From: Linnemannia elongata | Taxonomy: Eukaryota > Mortierellomycota > Mortierellomycetes > Mortierellales > Mortierellaceae | Direction: 5' to 3' | DNA: 64,000 bases | Assembly: GCA_036320915.1 (NCBI GenBank) | Contig: JAXBDG010000005.1 | Location: forward strand, 1,302,001 to 1,366,000 | Part shown: in pieces, positions 1 through 13,300 of the stretch | How the letters are laid out: each line of letters starts with the position of its first letter | Position numbering within the stretch: the stretch's first letter is position 1 | The notes under the pieces: generated by a model | Seen by the model: the letters and a program-made list of their open reading frames with translations, nothing else | Databases searched by the model: none | Told to the model about the DNA's origin: nothing | Program-made: the position numbers and the translations under genes

Positions 1-52
1 TGATGAACCTAACGGAATTATGGCAAATTGTATTCACTTAATAGTGTACAAG

Positions 53-1334
53 ATGGATTATGCTGGACTTTCGAACCTCAACATCAAGACCTTACGAGGA
101 TACCTCGTTTCATACAACATTCCAACGCAGGGCATGCTTGAGAAGCAAGGTTTGTCGCATCAACCTTTTTGCATTAAAAGGCAACACAGCTGAGATCGTA
201 CGGAACACTTGGACTCACCTACCCCATTCAATGGCTCCTCTTAGACTTGATCAGGGCTATTCAGAGCTATAAACCCATTCCTGAAGCATCGGAGGTCTAC
301 TTCCGCCAACATCTGCCCGAAACTCCGGAAAAGTCTTCGTCACTGTTCGATGAGCTGGCGAACCTTGGTCGATCAGAGTCGCCTTCAGGATCTTCGCAGG
401 GATCATCTTCGAGCGACGGCTGGTCGTGGGATTTGGACAAGTTCTTTTCGAAGCTCTTCAGCTCTGACGACCCGCCTGCTGCTCAAACCCGACCTGCTCG
501 CTCACAGTCTCAATCACAGCCACAGTCGCAGTCTCGGCCTACACAATCTCAACCACGACAACCCTCATCTCAAGGATCGGCCTACTGGCCGCCAGGTGGC
601 CCAGGTACAAATGGAAGCTATCGACCTAGCCCTACGCAATACAGACCACCACCTGGGAACCCACCAACATCCCAACAAAGTCGAACCCCAGGCGCGCAGT
701 CGCAATCATCCCAACCTAGACCACAAGCTGGTTACCAACAGGCACCACGGCAACCGACATCTCGACCACAACCCGCTCCTCCTCAACCTTCTCGGCCTTC
801 CCAGCCGCCATCGATTACATTGGATCAAGTGATGAATGCAAACACCGATCCATCAACTCTTTCGATCAAGGCGATCAAGACGATACTGGATCAGAGCTGT
901 GTCACATACGTGGGAGTCGTCGAGAAACGGGATCTTGTCGAACGTCTCCAGAAGCTGATCGACAATACCAAAGCTGAACAGGCTATGGTGCAGGAACAGG
1001 AAACAGAGTCGAAGTCATCAGATACCTCTGCCAAAAAGTCATCATCTGGAAACCTGGCAGACGACGACAACCTCTGCAAAATCTGCTGTGATGCTGCTCT
1101 GAACTGTGTCATGTTGAACTGCAATCATATGTCGACGTGTATGGACTGGTAAGTTGTTTAACTATTTTTTTGTCTTTTTCCCATCGTTTGAACAACTCAG
1201 CTGTCAGTCAATTCCTAATATGCTGTATATATTTTATGCCTTTGTTTAGTGGAAAGCTGATCATGGAAGGTTCAAGAATGTGTCCTATCTGCCGAGAGTA
1301 TGTGGTCAAGCTGCTTCATGTTTTCCGCGCATAG
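53..1334 (+). CDS. RING-finger E3 ubiquitin ligase, RNF34/CARP type (5' partial)
   Basis: This is the 3' part of a gene that enters from the left. Visible exons are about 53-149, 245-1148 and 1250-1334, joined by GT-AG introns that keep frame; the true first exons lie outside the window. The first visible exon encodes a SAP-like helix pair (LSNLNIKTLRGYLVSYNIPT), which continues as KQDLIRAIQSY. A Pro/Gln/Ser-rich linker follows, then a second SAP-like segment (SIKAIKTILDQ), then a C-terminal C3HC4 RING whose CKIC half ends exon 2 and whose MDCGK...CPICRE half is in exon 3. The end LLHVFRA resembles the HVFRS end of animal RNF34/RFFL. That family also carries an N-terminal FYVE-like zinc finger, which would lie upstream here and cannot be checked. 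Role by family: RING E3 ligase, probably on endosomal or other membranes. The substrate is unknown. A polyadenylation signal lies 17 bases after the stop. Confidence 0.85.
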
Positions 1335-1350
1335 GGACCTGTTTAAATTG

Positions 1351-1356
1351 AATAAA
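1351..1356 (+). terminator. AATAAA polyadenylation signal of the RING E3 gene
   Basis: A canonical AATAAA lies 17 bases after the TAG stop. The next gene starts only about 120 bases downstream, so the 3' UTR must be short. Confidence 0.5.
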
Positions 1357-1476
1357 AACGTTTCATGCGGGAAGAATGTGCACGTGACGTCACTCAGGAC
1401 TCATTTTAAAAAGTGAGGCAGCTTTTTTGTTCTTCTCTTCTTTTGACCCTTTACACCATCAACACACTACCCAACC

Positions 1477-3630
<2,154 letters not shown>

Positions 3631-4007
3631 TTAGGAGTAATGTTGAGAACGACCAATCAATATTTGAAGGTTGTCACTCAAGAATGACGAGGAGATAGAA
3701 CACCTCTTGAAGAATAAAACAGCGCATTTGTTTCTGCGGTTCCTTTCTGTGGACTGTTCGATGATGATAGTAATAGTGGTAGTGGTACAATTTATTGGCG
3801 ATGAAAAGGTCGCGTCGAGAAAGGGGATGTGTGTCGTGTTGGTATGCGTCTGATCAGGGGTTTCGATCTCTTGTGGCCCATGTTCGCCCGTGTATTTTTG
3901 TCCTGCCTGTAGGTGTGTTTGTTCCCGAATTGACGGCATGAGGCGAGGAGAGTCGAAGAGATTGGAGTCGTGCAAAAAAAGGAAGTGCCTTGCAGTCATC
4001 TGCCCTT
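3631..4007. other. Convergent 3' UTR region between RBBP4 and EMC6
   Basis: RBBP4 (+) and EMC6 (-) end toward each other here. AATAAA at 3713-3718 fits RBBP4. A minus-strand AATAAA (TTTATT at 3791-3796) fits EMC6. The two signals are about 75 bases apart, so the transcripts can end without much overlap. No other feature seen. Confidence 0.5.
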
Positions 4008-4340
4008 TTAATCGTAAACGTGAATGATTCCATAGAGCAAGGTCCAGAAGAGGATATAACTGAAGAGACCACCCGAGACGCCCTCGGTAAAGACATCGAG
4101 AGATTTACGGAAGTAAAGTCCGGATTTGCCCTTGGTCTTGAGGACAAAGATCAATACGGAGAGGAAGGTGGATCCGAGTAAGTAAAAGATAAAGCCTGAG
4201 AGGTTTGTGAGTCCCAGGGTTCCTGCGGCCAGGCCAAGAACGGCCGAGTAGGAGGAGCGGATAAAGTTCATTGTCTGGGCGTTCTTGGCGATGAACATGT
4301 CGACGTAAAGGGCGTCGTCTGGGTTGATCTGTGCTGACAT
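4008..4340 (-). CDS. EMC6: ER membrane protein complex subunit 6 (EMC6)
   Basis: Intronless 110-residue protein, the normal EMC6 length. EMC6 is a core membrane subunit of the ER membrane complex, which inserts tail-anchored and multi-pass proteins. The amphipathic start (INPDDALYVDMFIAKNAQTM) and the family segment NFIRSSYSAVLGLAAGTLGL are clear. Three hydrophobic segments lie near residues 28-45, 47-65 and 90-107, with a short basic loop (KTKGKSGLYFRKSLD) between the second and third. The chosen start is the first in-frame ATG and matches family start sites. It faces ALYREF across a shared 565-base upstream region. Confidence 0.95.
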   Translation of the reverse strand: MSAQINPDDALYVDMFIAKNAQTMNFIRSSYSAVLGLAAGTLGLTNLSGFIFYLLGSTFLSVLIFVLKTKGKSGLYFRKSLDVFTEGVSGGLFSYILFWTLLYGIIHVYD

Positions 4341-4905
4341 ATTTGGTTGTCTGGCTTGTCCTGTTCGTTAGGGTGTTGGATGAGGTTGGTTCTTGAACGT
4401 GGCTGGCGATGAAATAAGAAACGAGATGATGGCGAAGAACAGGAGGGAGGGTGATGGACTGAGAAGGTCGTGCGATGGAATAATCTACCTGCGTGCTGAC
4501 TGTGTTGTTTGGAGTGGATGCGCAAGGGGGTGTCTTTCTATTGGTGTGATTGCCTCTTTCTGCTTGGCCTCCTAAATGAGCAATCAAAAGAGCTATTTTT
4601 TGACACTTTTGCCACTCTTCCTCTTTCTTCTTTTTTCTTCTTCTCCCATCCAACACTCAAAACCACCTCCAAGTTCCCCACCACCCAAATCCCATCCAAG
4701 ACCAACCACTCCACTAAACCCACCCACCCCAAGGTAAAAAGAATAACCATCTCACCTGTATTTGCCATCGCTTGACTCTGCCTTCCTGTTTATGTAGTCA
4801 ACCACTCTGAAGAACTTAACATACTCATCCATCCCTCGTCCTTTGCTCTTCAACATAATAGCTCCCAACAAAACCCTCACCCCCCCAAACAACCCAACCA
4901 TCACA
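4341..4905. promoter_or_regulatory. Divergent upstream region of EMC6 and ALYREF
   Basis: Between two divergent start codons. The half next to ALYREF is C/A- and CT-rich (about 4600-4905), as is usual for leaders in this window. The EMC6 side shows no clear box. No additional gene seen. Confidence 0.5.
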
Positions 4906-6969
4906 ATGACTTCCGCCCTCGACATGTCCCTCGCTGACATCATCAAGACCCAGAAGGCCGAGCGCCCCGCTCGCAAGGGTGCTGCCCGCGGTGCCCGCAC
5001 TGGTGGCCGCGCCTCTGGTCGTGCTTCTGGCCCCACCCGCACTGGCCGTCAGGCCCGCGATAAGAAACCCTACACCGCCGGTGCTCAACAGTACAAGGCC
5101 ACTCCCGTCGCCCCCCTTCACACCTCCGTTATCCGCCAGAGCGTCCCTGACGGCTCCAAGATGAACGTCTCTAACCTCGACGCTCGTGTCTCTGCTGAGG
5201 ACCTGAAGGTAATTTGAAGCAGAGAGACCTCCCTCCTGTCCTTTCTCCGTCGGCGTCTGTTTGCGCTCCCTCTCTCTCTCTCCCTCGTTGGAGCACGGCA
5301 AGCTGTCCCTTCTTCCTGCAACACACCGTCTACGGCCTCTCCAACTTGCGCCGGAAATGACTCTCTTCGATGAGAAAGACGACCTGCACCAGCTGCATTA
5401 GCAACAGCTCAGCACTGGCACGACCTACTAGAGCGGCAGTTCGATCAAAGACGATGGATCCTCTTCCTCCTGTCGTGTGGGCCACATCACCTCTTGGTTG
5501 ATTGTGTATGACTCTATTTTGAGCGGGGGTCTCTTCGAGTTCACCGCTCCATTTCAAGAAGTCGCTCTTGCTCCGTGTCCAATTTACTCTCTGGGTCATT
5601 CGACGGACAACAGTAATCTGGACGGAGAACACACACGCACACGCACACACACACACACGCAGCAACAAAAAAAAAGGAGAGGGGCGTAATCGGTGTCAAC
5701 TGGAACTTATTTCCCATCGCCCATTGGTCCGTCGTCGAGGCTCGTTGTAGCGGGGTGCTACTCAAGACGATGAATTGGTCGCCTGAGCCTGTCCCTTTTT
5801 CGACGAATGTGGGTGGCTAGGGGATGGATGCTACTCGGACGACTCCTGTTGCTGCAGTGTTCTGTTGCGCTGTGTTGATGGTGGTTGTGATGGTGGAAGT
5901 TCGATTCTCTGTCGTTGCTGGATATATTCGACGCTTGTTCGACCTCTTTGTGCTGTCCTTGGCTCTCCTTGGCAGCTCTCACCCCCCGTTCGTTTCTCCT
6001 CAATTTTGAGTTGATCGAGGATAGGGGGGTGGGGGTGGGTGAATAGAGGAACACCCCACCCCTGAACTCAGGATGGTCGAACAGGAAGGAATCATAAGCA
6101 CCATCTTCCTCTTTGTCTATTGCACACGGAATTGCACAACATCACCCGAAGCACTTTTATTCCCTCTTTCACTTCAAACGCCCTGTCATTCAACTTTCTG
6201 CTCACCCTCGCCTTCCTCCCTCCCTCGCCTCGTTCTCGAACTCAACCTGTCTCTTTCGGCCGGCTGTCTACTAGCTCGTCTTCTCTTCCCGCGTTGGACC
6301 CCTCAAGAAATGCACCCTCATGTATGACCAGAAGGGCAAGTCGACCGGCACCGCCCTTATCCACTTTACCCGTGTTGGTGATGCTGCCATTGCCATGCAG
6401 AAGTTCAACGGAGTTCCTCTTGATGGTATGTTGTCATACTTGCCAATTGTCGTTGCGCAAGCACATTGTATTTATCTTTTTTTTTTTTTTTTTTTTTTTT
6501 TGGACTTACCTAACAATTGCGCATTTTTTGTTTGATGTACGTGCAGGCAAGCCCATGAGGATCGAGTTGATTATTGCCCCCGGCGCCGTCCAGGCCGCGC
6601 TCCCTGCAGCCAATGCGTCAAGGTAAATTTGACCCTCGTGATCAAAAGCAAGAGAAATGAGGCTGAGACGTTATTGCTCTCGTCTCACTGAAAGACTGAA
6701 ATTATATATGGAATGGCCATAATGATGATCTTTTTCTAACCCTGTAACTTTCCCTATCTTTCTCTTACAGGGCACCAAGAGCCGCTGGCAACAACAACAA
6801 CAACAACAACAACCAGAGACAACCTCAGCGTGGACAGGGAGCTGCCCGTGGCGGTGACCGCGCTGGTCGTGGTCGTGGTCGCGGTGGACGTCAGGGCGAG
6901 AAGAAGACGCCCAAGACTGCCGATCAGCTGGACGCTGAGATGACCGATTACATGCAGGTTGATGCTTAA
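4906..6969 (+). CDS. YRA1: ALYREF/YRA1-type mRNA export adaptor
   Basis: TREX adaptor that binds the helicase UAP56/Sub2 and hands spliced mRNA to the export receptor. Four exons: 4906-5208, 6275-6425, 6547-6622 and 6771-6969; 242 residues. The N-terminal UAP56-binding motif (LDMSLADIIK) is followed by an Arg/Gly-rich arm, then an RRM from about residue 92 (SKMNVSNLD, then SRVGPLKKCTLMYDQKGKS, then GTALIHFTRVGDAAIAMQKF). An RGG-rich tail and a C-terminal second UAP56-binding motif (TADQLDAEMTDYM) end the protein. Intron 1 is 1,066 bases, the longest in the window, and falls inside the RRM at phase 0. Retaining it adds two codons and a stop, giving a protein without most of the RRM. Yeast YRA1 has a similarly placed long autoregulatory intron. 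Intron 2 carries a T25 run. Confidence 0.95.
5630..5658 (+). repeat. (AC)n microsatellite inside ALYREF intron 1
   Basis: Interrupted CA/CACG dinucleotide array in the 1.07-kb first intron, followed by an A run. CA repeats can bind splicing regulators in animals. No function can be inferred here. Confidence 0.8.
6477..6501 (+). repeat. T25 homopolymer in ALYREF intron 2
   Basis: Twenty-five consecutive T on the sense strand, 45 bases before the 3' splice site. One of several unusually long intronic T tracts in this window. Confidence 0.9.
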
Positions 6970-8084
6970 ACAACAAAAGGGCAACACATCGCGACGACGA
7001 CAACACAACAACAACACCAAAGTCCAAAAAAACTTGATATCCCCATTTCCAAGGAACGCCGATGCCGTCGTTGACAAGCCTCGTCATGAAGTGTCCCTGA
7101 CGAAGGAATTCCTTTTGCTTTCCTTGCTATCTTGCTGTCTTTCTTTTTTTCATCTTTTTTTCTCTTGTAACATAATAAACCTAAAATCAACAAAACATAC
7201 AATCAAACAAGCAAAGGTTCTAATGTTGAACGCCCACAATGAAACGAGCAAAAAGAATCTGATAATGAAACGAACAAAGAAGAGTAACCAGCTAGGATAC
7301 TATTATTAGCCTAGAGGCATGACCTACTGTAGGTTTTTTTTGTAGGTGGCACCAAATACCAACACTCTATGAGCATGTCACTTTTAAGATTGAACTCTTT
7401 GTCTTTTGTGTCGACTTCTGCCTGGTTTCCCTGCTTCTTCCTTCAGGAACACAGGCAAGAAAGAAGCAATTGAAAAGTTGGGGCTCTGATGCATGAACAA
7501 GGAGGAGGTTTTCCCGTAAAGCAAAAGAGGAAGGAAAACACTGTCCAACATGTTGAAGATGCGACGCCAAGCAAGTACCCGGACCTGAATGCAATCTCAG
7601 GTCCGTTATCGTTTGTCGATTTACATTCTTAATTTTTTGTATACATGGGCGTCAGGTACATGGGACCTGGGTCGACAGATTTGAGATGGAAAATCCCATC
7701 GAGTGGAAATTGCATACTCTTCGTTTCTCATACATTTTTTTTTTCTGCTGTTTATTTTATGGATGTTTTCTGCTGTATATTTTATGGATGTTTCTTCTTT
7801 GTAAAATTAGATTTGTTTTTTTCTTCGAACGTTTCGTTTCGTTCTTTTTTGAGCACAAGAAAGAGAGGGCGGGGGATGAAGAGAGGCAGGTGGGAGAGGA
7901 AGGAAACTGACTTAGGGAGTGTTGCTTGTCGCAGTTGGCGCTCTGAACTTTTTTGGGCTTGTTTGTTCCTTGAAGAGGCGGTGCCGGATTGAGGGAATGC
8001 TTGTGCCTGCATATCAACATCCATCAGCGAGACAAAACTGCGAAAGAAAACAGAGTCAACTGATACAGCAGAGTTGGTTCAGAG

Positions 8085-8123
<39 letters not shown>

Positions 8124-8428
8124 AGGAGCAGGGTATGTGGCGCATGTTTTATTGCAAGTTAAAAGTTGACTTTTTAACCTATTCTCTTCCTTTCTTTTGT
8201 TCTCCCACCCCTACTTCTTTCCCTCCATCCGTCTTTCATCTTTTCTCCCAGCCTCTCTCTCTCCTGTCTCTCCTCCCTCTTCCTCTCTCCCCTTGTCTTC
8301 TTACTCGTCGTCTCTCCCGCTCTAACAGTTCGCCCTCCTTTACACTTTCCCTTCCTTATACCCCTAACACAACCTTCACCAACACTTTCTTTCCCCGTTC
8401 GAAACAAGGCGATCGACAGACAACAATT
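6970..8428. other. Intergenic: ALYREF 3' UTR and RING-CH gene leader
   Basis: The first part is A/T-rich 3' UTR of ALYREF. From about 8180 to 8400 the plus strand is strongly pyrimidine-rich, a leader type seen before several genes here. A (GA)n array at 8088-8118 precedes it. An open frame runs upstream of 8429 but is low-complexity and has no recognisable content, so I treat it as leader, not protein. Confidence 0.5.
8088..8118 (+). repeat. (GA)n microsatellite
   Basis: About 15 GA units, 311 bases before the RING-CH start codon. GA arrays in promoters can bind GAGA-type factors in other eukaryotes; no such link is shown here. Confidence 0.85.
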
Positions 8429-9985
8429 ATGACATTTGTGGACGAACAGCCCAAGAGACAGTCCGCTCCACAGCACCAATATTCCCAGCAACAACAACAA
8501 CAACAACAACAACAGCCCCAACAGCATCTATCTGCTCCCGCAGATACTGCCAATAGAAACTCGGGGTACACCCCACCGCCACCTCCAGGTCAACGTGTGA
8601 CCTCTTACGTTGGAGTTGGAGGAGTGCAGGACCAGTACCAAAATGACTATGGGTCACTCTCGTCCTCAACCCGCAGACTCCTCAGCTCGACCGACTCTTC
8701 TCCACGCTCAGACCATGGTCACGACATCGACCCCTTCCAGTCTATAGGCCCAGGGGCGACAGGAGGAGGTGATAGAAAAGGAGGTGATAGACAAGTTGTT
8801 CTGAACATGGACACGATGTCGCAGTCCCCGCCTGGTTACCGTACGAGCACGCTTTCTACAGGACCCATCCTCATCGACCACAACAACAACAACAACATCA
8901 TCAACAATAGCAGCAGTATTCTCAATAATATTCATAACTATGATATGGATGAGCGTCGTTGTAGGATCTGCCTTGAAGGCGAGGAAGACGATTCTTCCAG
9001 GAGCAACAGCCAGGACCGCGGTCGCCGTAATCACAGCCACAACTACTTTGGTGGTGGAGGACAAGACCACAGCGATGAAGAGGATGAAGAGTCCGGGAAG
9101 GGCCGTCTGATCTCCCCTTGCCTCTGTAAAGGTTCGACCCGATACATTCACCTGGGCTGCCTCGAACAATGGCGGACCACCTCCACTCTTCGCGAGAACT
9201 TTTATCGCTGCGAGATTTGTCATTACGAGTACTCTTTCCGCCGTCCCTGGGCCGCTTCCATCCTCGGAAGCAAGTGGTTCCTCCGTGTCACCACCGTCCT
9301 GATTGTCATCTTGCTAGCTTATGCCTTTGCCTGGATCGGTCGTGCGATTGACTCGAATGGCGCCTGGCACTGGAAAAAGCAGTTCTTCGCTGACGGCGAC
9401 TCTCCGTCGAAAAGGGTGATGGGATTGGATTGGATGGACGTCGTTTGGGGTGTGCTGTTTACGACGGGAGCCGGGTTCGTGATTATGATTGTTGGGTTGC
9501 TGGTTGGAATGGCCATGTCTTTGTCGTGCTGCTGCGGTGATAATGCGGACGAGGACGGTGAAGAGAATACGGGTGGATGCTTTGATCAGTCGTGTGGTTG
9601 GGGGTACTGCGGTTGCTATTGTGGAGACTGTGGAGCTGGAGGTGAGGCTGTAATTATCTTCCTCGCTGCTGGCATCATCTTGGCCGGGTAAGTCTTCTTT
9701 CCTTGTGCTTATTGCTTCTGCGCTTCTTCTACGCCGTCTGTGACCTGTTTCTCGAAAGACATGTTTCGATTACACAGACAAATCATTAACGTTTCTTTCC
9801 TATTTCCCTTCTTTCCTTTCTCTTCCCTCTCTCTTTTCTTTCATCGCATGTTGATCTTGATGGATGCACAACCCAAAAAAAAAAGCCTCTTTCTTGTGTT
9901 TGGCGGTGTATACAAGGTAGTCTCTGTGGTCAACAAGCGCGTGTTGAAAACCATGAAAGAGGTAATTTCCGATATTAATTTTTGA
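8429..9985 (+). CDS. Membrane RING-CH (MARCH-type) E3 ubiquitin ligase
   Basis: Two exons (8429-9687, 9886-9985), 452 residues. A Q/S-rich N-terminal arm includes a Q10 run near residue 22. A RING-CH zinc finger (C4HC3) spans about residues 175-268: RRCRICLEG, an Asn/His/Gly/Asp-rich insert of about 45 residues, SPCLCKGSTRYIHLGCLEQW, then CEICHYEYSF. The family places the Cys-His-Cys order this way to recruit E2 enzymes at membranes. Three hydrophobic segments follow near residues 282-305, 335-360 and 408-435, with a Cys-rich loop (SCCCGDN...CGCYCGDCGAG) between the last two. The start was placed at the ATG after the CT-rich leader; further in-frame ATGs upstream lie in low-complexity DNA. 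The substrate and organelle are unknown. The last exon's end is the least certain part. Confidence 0.88.
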
Positions 9986-10359
9986 TTTATTGATTGATTG
10001 TGGGTACCTGTGTTCTGTCAGACTCTGAAACGCAATCTAGGACGAGGGCGTAAAAGATTGACCATGCATCCTCCTTTGCTGTGTATGTACATCTCTTATC
10101 AAATAGACTATACTTGAGGTCAAGTAAAAAAGCAAACGCACCCATTCCCCCCTCCTCCCCCTCTATCCAACTCTCTAAAACAACGACTGTAGTGTCTGTG
10201 CAACCCACAACCAACAGCATCACCTTTCAAACATTGTACATACAACATAGCATGGAATAAAAACCGAGAAGAATCAACACAGTGTTATTAAGATAAGAAG
10301 AAGAAAAAATTGCAAGTGGAGAAGGGGTGTGTTGTGAGAGAAGGAGTCGGACAGGTCGT
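9986..10359. other. Convergent 3' region of RING-CH and ITC1 genes
   Basis: Holds the 3' UTRs of two convergent genes. A plus-strand AATAAA lies near 10255 and a minus-strand AATAAA (TTTATT) near 9990. If both are used the two transcripts would overlap by roughly 270 bases. No coding content recognised. Confidence 0.4.
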
Positions 10360-13300
10360 TCATTTGTTGAAGCGGTTGAGGTAGCCGAGGTAGCCTTCAG
10401 ACGCCATGACAGTCTTGGTACGCGTACTGCGACGGTTCTGCTCCTTCTGAAGCAGAGTGACCAAATCGTGATGCCGACGCTGCATACCTCCAACGATCAA
10501 GTCATAGTTGTTGTTGATCGCCGTCTGCAGCGCCCTCTCGCGGATACCCTTACTATTAAGCCATCTCAGCAAATTATCAATCTTTGATAAAGAATTATGA
10601 TCAAAAAGATGTCAGTAATCAAGCCATAGCTACCAAGACAACACACGGGTTCAAAATGCATCAAAAAGACATACCTGTTCGGGCTCGTCATAGAAAGACC
10701 AGTGAGTGGGGATGTGCTGAACAAACAGAGACTCGTCGACCTGATCTTCGTGGAGGCTGTGACCATTAGCAGCATCACCACGGGCCTTAGGATCCTTGTC
10801 GTCCTCGTCGTCCGTGTCAAGAGCACGCTCCTTCTCCAGCATCAACTTCCTCTCCCTAGCAACCTTCTCTAACACAAGACCATTCGTAATCTCCTGGTCA
10901 TGCAGCCGCATCAGCTCGTCCAATCCACTGGCAGGATCTTCTACCTTCTGTCGCTTCAAAATCTTGTCCTTATCGCCACTCGTCCGCATCACCTCCAGAT
11001 CCAAAAATGACGGCGACTGGACATAGAGTCGATCCGTGCCATGATCCATCGTGATCCCGTCAAAATACCAGTACCGGTTGTAAAAGCGATCCTTGCCCAA
11101 TGGTCGGACCCGTGCAATTCCGTATCGACGCGAGTCCCGATCGATCTGCTCCTCTTTCCGGTTTAGAGCAGCCTCTCTATCAGCAAGTTTCTTGCGGGCA
11201 TCATACCGCAACTTTTGCTCTGCAGACTTGGCCTTCATCAAAGCGCGTTGACGGAGAAGGTCCTGGTTGCGTCGGCTTTCCTGCTGTTCACGTTCCACTT
11301 GCTGGCGCTTCAGCTTTTCTTGTCGGGATTCTGTTCGCGAAAGGTCCCCGTTCATCGTACTATGAATAATAAATATGTATGAAATGTCAGGATGCTAGCG
11401 CTGTAAAGAAAGTGACAATGTGCAAGTTTCATGACTTAAGAAGTAACACATACTGGGTGTCGCTGTCAGTATCTTGTGATGGCTCGGGTGTCGATGCGGC
11501 ACTACGCTGCTCTTCTGCCGCCTTCTCCAAAGCTGCATTCTTGTTGTCGATTGCCTCCATGCGCTCAAACTCGGCCCACTCCGATTGCCTATCAAATACG
11601 AATCACGGCAACGGTTAGTAACTGTATGTCATTCTACACACCCCCATCCCCACCTGTGCACCAATTTAACTTACAGTTGTCTTCTGTCCTTGTTGATGTC
11701 AAACTTTTGCAATCGAAGCTCTTTGAGGTTTTGACGGCACTCTTCCATGTAGTGTCTATGGAAAGCAAAGATATTAATACATGCTCCTAAAACACGCTCT
11801 GATCATTGAACAAAGATCCAAACAGCGCAGGTTTTAGTTTCCAATGTACCTGACAGCACTGGTGCCCGCAGCGGTCTCGACCAAGAACACCAAGATGCTG
11901 ACTTTATCTTCATAGGGCAATGATGGGTACAGTTGCTCAACGTCATCCTTCAAGGTTGTTTCGTTGGGGACCAGATGGTTCAAAATCCTGTCAACATTGG
12001 GGATCGCCTCAAAAGAACCCAGCTATTAATCCAAAAATAAAGAAACGTATGTAAGTAAAGCACGCTCTGCTGCCTGAATGTAGCGCGTCATAATGCATAG
12101 AGGCTGCGAACATACCTCGTTGATAAGCCCCACAAGGACAGCCTCCCAGCCTTGTCTAGACGCAGGAACCACTTTCTCATCCCAGCCCTGGCCAACGATG
12201 ACAACCCGCTCGTTAATGGGTCTGTGAGCAAGCTTACGACGCTGAAGATACTCATCATGGCCTCCCACAGACAAGTCACCATCGTCAGCGATACTCTCGT
12301 CGTCTTCCGTCATCACGCTGTGCTCCCGTTCTTCGCGCGGCTGCGAAGGGCTGGGGACAGCCCCTCCAGGAACAGCCAAAATGGGCCTAGCGATTCCCTT
12401 GAGTCGATCCTGAATAATGACGTTCATGAGCGAAGAGTGATACTCAGCAACCATAACACTAGGATGCTCAATATCTGTGTGAGCCAAAGAGTCTTCAAAA
12501 TCTTTCATCCCGAATGGCGACAGCTTCAAAGGGGTACTTGAAGTGAGATGAAGAACCAGAAAATGATGTCAGTAAACTTCTTACGCTCACTCTTGTGCGA
12601 GAAAAACTTGATGTCTGTCTTCTTACCTGAAAGAGTTCATAAACTGCCACGACATGACGAGGGCCTCAAAGGAATTCTGAGGCACGGAGCGATCTTTGAC
12701 TGGGAGTGGGCGCGCCAAAAGACTATCCTCGTCCTGCTTAATGCTTCCAGTGTCCAATTCCAGGTCCTCGATCGGGTACTTGATTACTGGTTTCACTTCC
12801 ACAGGCACTGCTGCCTCGGCAACAACTTCCTTGGACGGTTTCTCTGCCACCTCCTTTTTGGCTTTCTTAGCGGCTGCAAGTGCTGGTGCTGGATCGACAC
12901 CTCCCTATTGATGACACAAGCGTTTTGACCATATTCATAAATAGCGTTAGTTTCTAGAAGTGTTGCTCTCCTTTGTGCTTGGCATAAATTCGTCCGCATC
13001 ACGCGTCAAGTACCTTTCGCTTCTTCAGCTTTGCGAATGCTGACTCTCTTGCCGCCTGAAGATCTGCTGGGAGTTTCGTTTCGATTCCATACTTTTTAGC
13101 CAATGATGTCTATAAGGATAGTAACAAGTGGTTTATGTTAGGTCATTCCAATGACTAGCTTGCAACGTACCTCACATTGGACCTCACATTGATAGGAAGT
13201 AATATCATACCTTGACCATCCAGGGTGCTCCGATATAGTTCTCCTTAGCCGAACACTCTCGGACGTACTTGCGAATGATGTTCTTGTTGAATGCAAGACG

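Noticed and set aside
3631..3999. 122-codon minus ORF downstream of EMC6
   Set aside because: Lies in the convergent 3' UTR, shows no domain, and would overlap the EMC6 polyadenylation signal.
7919..8428. In-frame upstream extension of the RING-CH gene (170 codons)
   Set aside because: Made of (GA)n-encoded Arg-Glu repeats and CT-rich leader. No conserved content; the ATG at 8429 follows the pattern of other leaders.
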